DNA of 64,000 nt. Origin: Verrucomicrobiales bacterium. Its GTDB lineage: Bacteria; Verrucomicrobiota; Verrucomicrobiia; Verrucomicrobiales; DEV007. Each line of letters opens with the position of its first letter. The first letter of the stretch is position 1. Positions 36,150-43,877 of this stretch are shown here, in pieces. Made by a program: the position numbers and the translations under genes. The DNA lies in contig JARGOP010000016.1 of NCBI GenBank assembly GCA_029233965.1, positions 1 to 64,000 on the forward strand. Direction: 5' to 3'. A model generated the notes under the pieces. That model saw only the letters and a list, made by a program, of their open reading frames with translations. It had not been told where the DNA came from and did not search any database.

Positions 36150-36587
36150 TCACCGGGTCACCAGTGGGATCGTCAGGCTCACATCCGAGTCCGCCACCGC
36201 AAAAGAGCAGGCAGCAAAGGACGGCTTCCCACGGGGAATCTGCCGGATTTTTGAAAAGGCAAGCGGCTCCTGAGGCATTCCAACGATTGATTTATCGAGA
36301 CGGCCGTTGCCGTTGAGATCCTGAACCACAGAGACCGCGTAGGTTCCGGGCTGCACATTCGGAATCGTGACCGTCATCGGACTGGTCGATGTCACCCTGA
36401 CTTTCGGGGAATTCTTCAACGGGCGCTTTGTGAAGGATCGCTCGGAGTCAAACAGCCCAATCAACAGATCCCCTTTCACTCCGGGAATGTTGGTCACTGT
36501 GACCGTGATCGAAACGCCTCCCTCATCAGCGGCGAGCGCGACAGGGAGCAGGGAAAAAAGAAGGAGGATGGGGAGAAAATCTTTCAT
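36150..36587 (-). CDS. DUF2141 secreted protein
   Basis: A 145-residue exported protein, starting at the ATG at 36587 (MKDFLPILLLFSLLPVALAA), which gives a signal peptide. The ORF track's 36638 start adds 17 residues without support. The mature part is a beta-sandwich with the DUF2141 pattern: GDLLIGLFDSERSF, then NVQPGTYAVSVVQDLNGNGRLDKSIVGMPQEPLAFS. The D-x-N-x-N-G-x-x-D segment may bind calcium. The function of DUF2141 is unknown. It is convergent with ilvD and divergent from the serine hydrolase. Confidence 0.9.
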   Translation of the reverse strand: MKDFLPILLLFSLLPVALAADEGGVSITVTVTNIPGVKGDLLIGLFDSERSFTKRPLKNSPKVRVTSTSPMTVTIPNVQPGTYAVSVVQDLNGNGRLDKSIVGMPQEPLAFSKIRQIPRGKPSFAACSFAVADSDVSLTIPLVTR

Positions 36588-36685
36588 AGGAATGAGTGGG
36601 AACTCCCCCAACATAAGAACATTCCCGTCGCATCTCAACGTTTAGAATCCTTGACCCGCGAAAAGGGTTCCTTCAGCCTTCGTCC

Positions 36686-38353
36686 ATGAAATCCCGGGTG
36701 CTTTTTCTGATTTTACTTCACATCCTTGCCTGCCGGTCTTTTTCCGCCGATCTCGAATCGCAGGCCATTGAGCATCATCAGCGTATGCAGTCTCAGAACG
36801 AGGGAATCATTTTGGGAAGCATCAAAGGAGAAATCGCTGAATTCGGGGCCGCAGGAGTTCTCGGAACGGGTCGGGAAGCAATCAATGAACATTCCCTGTT
36901 TGAAATTGGATCGATCACCAAAACCTTTACCGGGGTTTTGCTGGCAGATCAGGTGCTCAAAGGAAAGATTGAGCTGACGGATCCGATCACCGATTTCCTG
37001 CCTGAATCGGTGGCAGACGAAAATTCGGCCTTGTCTGCGGTGACTTTCCTGGAGCTGGCCACCCACACCTCGGGGCTCCCGCGCCTTCCTTCGAATCTCG
37101 ACCGGGGAGCTGATTCAAATGATCCCTACGCCCACTATTCCGAGGGCGAACTCTATGACGATCTGAGAGAGTTCCAAGAGTCCGACTTTGAGAAAAGAGG
37201 GACGCAGAGCTACTCCAATCTCGGCACGGGATTACTGGGGCACCTCCTCGAACTCGCCTCAGAAAAGCCTTACGAAATCCTTCTTCAGGAAACCATTCTC
37301 ACGCCGCTCAAGATGGACTCCACTTTCACTCAGAGAAACAAGCGCTCCATTCCCGAATCCTTCCGTGACCGCTTTGCGACAGGACACCGCTCAGGCAAAG
37401 AAGTCTCCCATTGGCACATCGATGCCCTCTGCGGAGCCGGAGCGATTGTTTCCTCCGCCGACGATATGCTTCGCTACGCATCAGCCTACTGGTCGCCGGA
37501 TACCCCACCCGCCCTGAAAGACGCTTTCGAACTCGCGACCGAAAACCATACGAAATCAATGGGACTTGGCTGGTTCGTTAGTGGCACCGGTTTCAACCAC
37601 GATGGCGGGACCGGAGGTTTCGTGAGCAGCTTGCAAATCGACCCGGGGAAACAGGAAGCGACGATCCGTCTCGAGAATTCCAGCAGCCCGACGATCAAAG
37701 AAGAGAGCCGGGGGGACTTCTCCTCCCTTTCCGGCTACTGGAGCGGCTCCTTGAAAACCCCGGCCGGAGAACTCCGTCAGGTTCTGAGGATCAGGGATGA
37801 TGGAAAAGTTTTTCTTCACAGTATTGACCAGAGCACCTCAGGAATTCCGGCTGCGCAATCCGTGTTTGAGGACGGGGTACTGACCTGCGTCTTCCCCTCG
37901 ATCGGAGGAAAACTGAAGGGAACGATCAGCGGAGAAACTCTCAGCGGAAACTGGACCCAGGGTTCCGGGATCCCCCTGACATTCACCCACTCGGCGGAGG
38001 CCCCCGAACCCCTTGAGAGCGGACTATCAAAAACCACGAAGGGAGACTTCACTGATTTGGAAGGCTACTGGTCCGGCTACCTCGGCGGAAAGGCGGGACT
38101 CTTCGTCGTGCTTCACATCGAAAGAATCGGCAAGTCCGCCCAGGCAACGCTTTTCAGCCCCGATCAGACGGATTCCCCCCTTCCAGTCAGCAAAGTCACC
38201 TTCAACGGGGATGATCTTAAGCTGGAATCCAAACTGATCAAAGCCACCTACTCGGCAAAGCGGAAGGACAAGACCCTCACGGGAACCTGGGATCAGGGTA
38301 ATCCCATGCCCCTGGAACTTGACTGGTCTGCTGAGAAGCCTTCGAAAGACTGA
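36686..38353 (+). CDS. Serine hydrolase (class C beta-lactamase fold) with tandem C-terminal repeats
   Basis: A 555-residue exported protein (signal peptide residues 1-20). The beta-lactamase/DD-peptidase-like domain (about 25-330) has S76-I-T-K (the S-x-x-K nucleophile and Lys), YSN (the Y-x-N motif, at about 174-176) and HDGGTGG (the third-motif equivalent). Two copies of an unusual domain follow: GDFSSLSGYWSGSLKT at about 341 and GDFTDLEGYWSGYLGG at about 449, each about 90 residues and ending in a G-x-W-x-Q-G stretch. They look like small beta-barrels. The enzyme could be an esterase, peptidase or lactamase relative; the substrate cannot be stated. Confidence 0.9.
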   Translation: MKSRVLFLILLHILACRSFSADLESQAIEHHQRMQSQNEGIILGSIKGEIAEFGAAGVLGTGREAINEHSLFEIGSITKTFTGVLLADQVLKGKIELTDPITDFLPESVADENSALSAVTFLELATHTSGLPRLPSNLDRGADSNDPYAHYSEGELYDDLREFQESDFEKRGTQSYSNLGTGLLGHLLELASEKPYEILLQETILTPLKMDSTFTQRNKRSIPESFRDRFATGHRSGKEVSHWHIDALCGAGAIVSSADDMLRYASAYWSPDTPPALKDAFELATENHTKSMGLGWFVSGTGFNHDGGTGGFVSSLQIDPGKQEATIRLENSSSPTIKEESRGDFSSLSGYWSGSLKTPAGELRQVLRIRDDGKVFLHSIDQSTSGIPAAQSVFEDGVLTCVFPSIGGKLKGTISGETLSGNWTQGSGIPLTFTHSAEAPEPLESGLSKTTKGDFTDLEGYWSGYLGGKAGLFVVLHIERIGKSAQATLFSPDQTDSPLPVSKVTFNGDDLKLESKLIKATYSAKRKDKTLTGTWDQGNPMPLELDWSAEKPSKD

Positions 38354-38486
38354 GTCCCGGAAGTATTCGTAAAAGACCTCGTGGAAGAAAGACCTCGCGA
38401 GCCGGACCGGCGGGGGCGACGTGGAAGTTGCCCCTCCACTGCCCGTAAGGCAGCTCACACAGTCGGTGCGCGCAGCCACCGTCCGA

Positions 38487-41015
38487 TCAGAGACCCATCA
38501 TCTTCTCGACTTTCTCGACGCTCAGCCCGGTCACCGGCAGGTCGAACCCGAGAGTGTCGAAATTCGGCTCGAAGCCTCCCCCATCGACATCGACGTAGAT
38601 CGGATTGTTGTAGGCACAGGGTTGAATGGATGCCTGAGCGCTCGTTCCGAATCCCCGCTGCAAGGTCTCGTTCTCTCCGATCGCAACGACAATGAGATGG
38701 GCGTCCTCGCTTAGATCCAGCTTCAGGGTGTGATCAAATTTCACGGTCCCGTCGCCGAACATCTCAGCGTTGTCGGCACGTGTGTAGTTGTAGCGCTCAT
38801 CCTGCCTGCCGTTCACGAGCACCTGAACGCGGTCAATGTTCAGCCAGTTTGCGCACTGAACCTTCACCTTGAGTTCGATCGCTCCGCTGACGCGATCATG
38901 ACCGCCCGCAATGATCCCGCTTCCGGTCTCCACTTCGAGGTAAGGGCCTGAGGACAAAATCATGCGTCCTGCCTTGGCATTGCGGGACATCTCACGCCAA
39001 TTGATTTTCGCAGGATCGTCGGTCGAGCTGGGAATATAGGTCCGCCAGCTTCCGACCCCGTTCCCGTAGACATGATGAGCATCGGCAACTCCGAGGCCCC
39101 AGACCGTCAGACCCTGATTCAAAAGCTGAAGCCAGATAAACTCGCGGAAATAGTTCACCTGCTTCCCGAGACCGGTCCGGGCCTTTCCAATTTCAAAAGG
39201 GGCACCGGCAAGAATGTTGGATCCCCGGTAGTTCTGCGACTCAAGTCCATCAATGAGATTCCCGAAAAAGGCATAACCGCCGTCAGGTCGACCGTCCCGA
39301 TTGCTGTCGATGAAATTTTCGGACATGTCAGGGTGGTTGACATGCACCCAGCGGTCCCGCTCCTCCTCCTGGTAGCCGCGCAGAACAATCGCGTTCAACC
39401 GCGGGTCTTTCTGCCAAACCGGAGCCCCTCCGTCCTGCTTCGCCGGATCAGGCTTAAAAGGAAAAGCGTTGAAGTGAGCGCCGCGACCGGTCAACTCCAT
39501 CCCCGGAACCGTACTGAGAACGTCATCCAGAGCCAGCTCTTTGATAAGAGGCTCCCAGTCATAGAGACGATTGTGCTCCGTCGTGGGCGCAAACTCGATC
39601 TGCTCCGCCGCGAGGTTGATGAGTCGATCTTTCGTTCCGCAGGTATTGTCTCCGCTCGGTGTCGAGTGGTTGTGAAAGTCTGTCGAAACCCAACCCGGAG
39701 TCTTCACGGAGCGAACCAATTTCCCTGACACCGCAATAATCTCTCCCGGAGGAAGCGTGATATCCTGAGTCAGCGAATCAAATTCCGGCCCCCTCGTGAC
39801 GACGATCCGATACTCTCCCGGTGGCAACGGCACATCGAATTCCCCGGTCTCTGAATGCCATTGGTCAACGCATCCATGAGCGCGGTCGGTCGGGCCCAGT
39901 TTCACCGGTGCGGTGCCTGCCTTCGCATGGAATTGGATCTTGCACGGCGTGTCTTTCCCCTCGCCGTCGGTAATTGAAAAACTCACCGCGGATTGTTCCG
40001 ACAGGATTGTCTCACGTCTCACCGTCTTTCCATTTTCGACCACAAGCGTTCCCGAAACCGTCTCGCGCCCGATGTCTTCAAACACGACCTCGTGTTCCCC
40101 TGCAGGCCAGGAGATGGAAATACTTCCGTTCTCATCCGGGTAGGCATAAATCACTTTTTCATCGGCGAGCTTGATCCCGACGCGTCCGGAAGCGATCGCA
40201 GCACCGTCCTCTTCCTTCATGACGACTTCGAAGGTGCCATTGTCGGCCGCGTTCCTTCTCGCCGAAACAACCCCGACCGCTGCCGCCGGCGAATTCCCTA
40301 CCGCAAGGAACCTTGCCACGGAAGCGGACTCCCCGCTTCGCAACTTGATCGAATTCGATTTCGGCAGACTCGCTCCGAATTCTTCAACCCAGGCATAGGC
40401 GTAGCCGCATTTGTCAGCGGGATCGATCGCGTCCGCCCACTGAATCCCTTTGACGCTTCCCTTTTCCCTCATCTGAGTCCACCCATCTCCGAGCGCGACA
40501 TCTTTCTCCTCTTCGCTGGTATTCTCGAACTCGGAAACAATCAGCAGTCCCTGCCAACCATCACGGATCAGATACTGGTGGCGCCGGGACAATCCGTCAC
40601 CTTTCGCTGCCGTCACGACGGTTTCGACGCCGGCGAACCCTTCCTCGAGGCCCTCGATCTGCCTGACATAATTGACCGGGCCACGCTGGGTTGAAGGAGT
40701 GAAGATTGTGATCTGATCGTTATTTGCATCACGCAAAGTGAGATCATAGAGGCAACCGGGAGTCTCGTTTCCATCGCCATAAAACGCGCTCATGTTAGGA
40801 CGGCGCAAGGGTAGATTCCCGGAAACGACTGCTTCGATGAGATCATTCCTCAGGACGAAGTCTCCGACAATTCCGTCGGCCTCTTTCCCGCCGGGCAGTT
40901 CCCCGAATTGAGCGGAACCGACTTCAAACACCTCAGCGGCAGGCAGTAATGCCGTTGCCAGCAAACAAACAGGAGCAAAAAACAAACAAATTTTGGTTCT
41001 CATCGTCCGCAGCAT
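38487..41015 (-). CDS. CehA/McbA-family metallohydrolase (PHP-like), secreted
   Basis: An 842-residue exported protein (signal peptide about residues 1-27; an alternative ATG lies at 41003). Residues about 30-430 are beta-rich, with carboxypeptidase-regulatory-like repeats (ENGSISISWPAGEHEVVFEDIG, PLPPGEYRIVVTRGPEF). The PHP-type metal site begins at about 445 with STDFHNHSTPSGDNT, followed by FAPTTEHNRLYDWEP, LNAFPF, HVNHP and VADAHHVYGNGVGSWRTYI. This matches the CehA/McbA group, which includes a carbaryl hydrolase but mostly has unknown substrates. It is divergent from the M24 peptidase gene. The 133-bp gap to the convergent serine hydrolase holds two GC-rich hairpins without T-runs. Confidence 0.9.
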   Translation of the reverse strand: MLRTMRTKICLFFAPVCLLATALLPAAEVFEVGSAQFGELPGGKEADGIVGDFVLRNDLIEAVVSGNLPLRRPNMSAFYGDGNETPGCLYDLTLRDANNDQITIFTPSTQRGPVNYVRQIEGLEEGFAGVETVVTAAKGDGLSRRHQYLIRDGWQGLLIVSEFENTSEEEKDVALGDGWTQMREKGSVKGIQWADAIDPADKCGYAYAWVEEFGASLPKSNSIKLRSGESASVARFLAVGNSPAAAVGVVSARRNAADNGTFEVVMKEEDGAAIASGRVGIKLADEKVIYAYPDENGSISISWPAGEHEVVFEDIGRETVSGTLVVENGKTVRRETILSEQSAVSFSITDGEGKDTPCKIQFHAKAGTAPVKLGPTDRAHGCVDQWHSETGEFDVPLPPGEYRIVVTRGPEFDSLTQDITLPPGEIIAVSGKLVRSVKTPGWVSTDFHNHSTPSGDNTCGTKDRLINLAAEQIEFAPTTEHNRLYDWEPLIKELALDDVLSTVPGMELTGRGAHFNAFPFKPDPAKQDGGAPVWQKDPRLNAIVLRGYQEEERDRWVHVNHPDMSENFIDSNRDGRPDGGYAFFGNLIDGLESQNYRGSNILAGAPFEIGKARTGLGKQVNYFREFIWLQLLNQGLTVWGLGVADAHHVYGNGVGSWRTYIPSSTDDPAKINWREMSRNAKAGRMILSSGPYLEVETGSGIIAGGHDRVSGAIELKVKVQCANWLNIDRVQVLVNGRQDERYNYTRADNAEMFGDGTVKFDHTLKLDLSEDAHLIVVAIGENETLQRGFGTSAQASIQPCAYNNPIYVDVDGGGFEPNFDTLGFDLPVTGLSVEKVEKMMGL

Positions 41016-41136
41016 TCAAGATTCCGAAAACCGAAAACAGAAAAAAATTACCCTGATTCCGTCACCCTTGCATCGCGACTATTCCCCAATTCGCTGCTTG
41101 AACGAAAATTCTCTCTGCGTTACATCCTTCCCCGAT

Positions 41137-42252
41137 ATGTCAGGAATCCCCCCTGTTCTCGATCCTGTTTCCTGCCGCGCACGCCAGGAAACGCTGCGGA
41201 GTTACCTCAAGGAAAACGATCTCGATGGCGCGGTCTTTTTCAATCGCCATTATGTCTACTGCCTCTCCGGCTACTGGCACGGGCAACCATTGACTCCAAC
41301 CGCAATCCTGGTCGAGACCGGCGGAAAGACCTCGATTTTCACCCACGACGAAGCCCCCACCGCCCCGGCTGCGGATGAGGTGGTCCATTACATTCCCAAT
41401 CACCTTTTCACGCTCAAGCCGAACCTGAGCGGTTGCATTGCGGAGGTTCTCAATCCCCGACTCACCGGGCTCCGGAAAATCGGCACGGGCGAGCAGACTC
41501 CCGCCGCGATGCTTTCCGGAGTTGAGTGTCGCGACATCACTGAGGACTATCAGTATCTGCGTCGGGAGAAGCATCCTGACGAAGTCGCTGCGCTGGAATT
41601 TACGATCCAGTGCGCGGAACGCGCCTACGCGGCCGCGCTGCAGCTTCTCGAGCCGGAGATCGAGGAGGTGGAACTCATGGCCGCGATGCATGAGGAGGCC
41701 ACCTTTGCCGCAGGCGAGCTCCTATCCGGCTGGGGACAGGATTTCCAATGCGGAGTCCCCGGTGGTTTTGCGATTCGAAACAAGAAGGCGCTGGCCGGTG
41801 AACTCTATATCCTCGATGTTGGAGTCGGGGTGCGAGGTTACCGCAGTGATCTCTGCCGGACATTTGCCGTGGATGGCAATCCGACAAGTGCCCAGAAGGA
41901 GGCTCACGCAAAGATCATCGAGGTCATGAAAGCCGGGGAAGCCTTTCTGAAACCCGGTCAATCCTGCCGGGAAATGTATGATTTCGTTCATGGCGCACTC
42001 GATGGCTGGGAGGGCTATGGCTTCATCCATCACGCCGGCCACGGCATCGGGCTCGATGCCCACGAAGTTCCGCGCATCAATCCGGCGTGGGATGACACTT
42101 TTGCTGTGGGTGACGTCGTTGCCTTCGAGCCCGGCCTCTACGGCGGGGAGCTCCGGGGCGGAATTCGTCTCGAAAACAACTACCTCATCACAGCGGACAG
42201 TTTCCGCCAGTTATCCCGTTTTCCCCTCGATCTGACCCTTACGGGGACTTGA
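41137..42252 (+). CDS. M24-family Xaa-Pro-type peptidase
   Basis: A 371-residue cytoplasmic metallopeptidase (pita-bread fold). I take the ATG at 41137 (MSGIPPVLDPVSCR); the ORF track begins at 40993, which would overlap the divergent gene. All five metal ligands are visible: two Asp in LDVGVGVRGYRSDLCRTF, His in HHAGHGIGLDAHEV, and two Glu in FEPGLYGGELRGGIRLENN. The N-terminal creatinase/prolidase-like domain covers residues 20-150. It probably cleaves Xaa-Pro bonds (PepQ/PepP type), although creatinase-like activities use the same fold. Confidence 0.92.
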   Translation: MSGIPPVLDPVSCRARQETLRSYLKENDLDGAVFFNRHYVYCLSGYWHGQPLTPTAILVETGGKTSIFTHDEAPTAPAADEVVHYIPNHLFTLKPNLSGCIAEVLNPRLTGLRKIGTGEQTPAAMLSGVECRDITEDYQYLRREKHPDEVAALEFTIQCAERAYAAALQLLEPEIEEVELMAAMHEEATFAAGELLSGWGQDFQCGVPGGFAIRNKKALAGELYILDVGVGVRGYRSDLCRTFAVDGNPTSAQKEAHAKIIEVMKAGEAFLKPGQSCREMYDFVHGALDGWEGYGFIHHAGHGIGLDAHEVPRINPAWDDTFAVGDVVAFEPGLYGGELRGGIRLENNYLITADSFRQLSRFPLDLTLTGT

Positions 42253-42304
42253 CGGGCGGAACTCACTCACGGAGAATCAGTCCCCCTTGAGGCACTGAAC
42301 GATC

Positions 42305-43867
42305 ATGAGCAAGCAACCCGTATTCATCGCCGGAGAATGGCGCGAGTCAGACGCCACCGGCACTTTCCAGTCCGGGAATCCCGCCACAAAGGAACCGCTC
42401 CCCGAAGTCTACCCGGTGAGCAGCTGGGCGGATTGCGATGCCGCCCTGGATGCCGCCACCACCGCATTTGAGGAAATGAGAAGCCTCAGCGGGTCACAAA
42501 TCGCCGAGTTCCTCGAAACCTTTGCCAACGAGATCGAATCAAGGGCCGACGAACTCGTGAAGTGGGCGAATCTTGAGACCGCCCTACCGGTGTCACCCCG
42601 CCTCGCCGATGTCGAACTTCCCCGCACCACCGGGCAACTGAGACAGGCCGCTGCGGCCGCCCGCTCCAGCAACTGGACTCAGCCGGTGATCGATTCGGCG
42701 AACAACATCCGCTCCTGCTACGGCGCCCTCGGACCGGTCTGCGTCTTCGGGCCGAACAATTTCCCTTTCGCCTTCGGGAGCGCCTCGGGTGGTGACTTTG
42801 CGGCTGCGATCGCGGCGGGGAATCCCGTCATCGCGAAAGCGAACTCCTCACACCCGGGAACCACGAAAGTCTTTGCGGAATGCGCCTCGGCTGCCGCTGA
42901 AAAGACCGGCATGCCCTCCGCGATCGTTCAACTGATCTATCGCACGAGCCATGATGTCGGCGAACGCCTCGTCAGTGATCCCCGTATCGGAGCGACGGGA
43001 TATACAGGAAGTCGCGGTGCCGGCCTCACCCTGAAGAAAGCAGCTGATGCGGCGGGAAAACCAATCTACCTCGAACTCTCGAGTGTGAATCCCGTCGTTT
43101 TTCTTCCCGCCATCCTGGAAGAAAAGGCGGAGGAACTCGCCACTGAATTTGCCGGCAGCTGTCTCATGGGAACCGGACAGTTTTGCACCAACCCCGGAAT
43201 GGTCGTTCTCATCGAGAGTTCCGCAGCGGAAACCTTCGTCACCTCCGTGGCGAAGCAGTTCTCCGAAGCGGGAGTCGGCACCCTCCTCTCCGGCGCGGTT
43301 GAAAAATCGCTTCATCAAAGTCACGCCATTCTCACCGAAGCCGGTGCGGAAGTCTGCACCGGAACCGGTGCGGGCAACGGGGTCGGCTACTGCGCCGCGA
43401 ACACACTCCTTCGCATTTCAGGAAGTCAGTTCCTGACGAATCCGGAGGTGATGCAGACCGAAGCCTTCGGGAACTCATCGCTCATTGTCGTCACAGAGAG
43501 CGTGACGGAGGCCGCCGCCGTTCTCGCCCGCCTTGAGGGCAACCTCACCGGCTGCCTCTACTCTGCCGCCGACGGCAAGGACGACGAAGCCTACCATGCG
43601 CTCGCTCCGATCCTCCGCCAGAAAGTCGGCCGACTCCTCAACGACAAAATGCCCACCGGCGTTGCGGTCTCTCCGGCGATGAATCACGGCGGCCCCTACC
43701 CCGCAACCGGACACCCGGGGTTCACCGCCGTCGGGATTCCGGGATCGCTGCTCCGCTTCGCGATGCTGCAGAGTTATGACAATGTCAGGCAGGATCGTCT
43801 CCCCGAAATTCTCCGTGATGACTATTCCGGTCAGGCACAGCGCCTCATCGACGGAGTCTGGACCTGA
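42305..43867 (+). CDS. NADP-type aldehyde dehydrogenase (probable 2,5-dioxovalerate type)
   Basis: A 520-residue aldehyde dehydrogenase. The fold marker FGPNNFPFAFGSASGGDFAAAIAAGNPVIAKAN (about residues 143-176) is the variant seen in NADP-dependent alpha-ketoglutaric semialdehyde dehydrogenases. The catalytic Glu lies in YLELSSVNPV and the nucleophile Cys in GTGQFCTNPG. The length (about 510-525) also fits this subgroup. These enzymes oxidise 2,5-dioxopentanoate in sugar-acid breakdown (glucarate, arabinose, hydroxyproline). With sugar oxidoreductases nearby, a role in a glycan-derived acid pathway is plausible. It follows the M24 gene by 52 bp and may be cotranscribed. Confidence 0.92.
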   Translation: MSKQPVFIAGEWRESDATGTFQSGNPATKEPLPEVYPVSSWADCDAALDAATTAFEEMRSLSGSQIAEFLETFANEIESRADELVKWANLETALPVSPRLADVELPRTTGQLRQAAAAARSSNWTQPVIDSANNIRSCYGALGPVCVFGPNNFPFAFGSASGGDFAAAIAAGNPVIAKANSSHPGTTKVFAECASAAAEKTGMPSAIVQLIYRTSHDVGERLVSDPRIGATGYTGSRGAGLTLKKAADAAGKPIYLELSSVNPVVFLPAILEEKAEELATEFAGSCLMGTGQFCTNPGMVVLIESSAAETFVTSVAKQFSEAGVGTLLSGAVEKSLHQSHAILTEAGAEVCTGTGAGNGVGYCAANTLLRISGSQFLTNPEVMQTEAFGNSSLIVVTESVTEAAAVLARLEGNLTGCLYSAADGKDDEAYHALAPILRQKVGRLLNDKMPTGVAVSPAMNHGGPYPATGHPGFTAVGIPGSLLRFAMLQSYDNVRQDRLPEILRDDYSGQAQRLIDGVWT

Positions 43868-43877
43868 CCCTCTCGGG

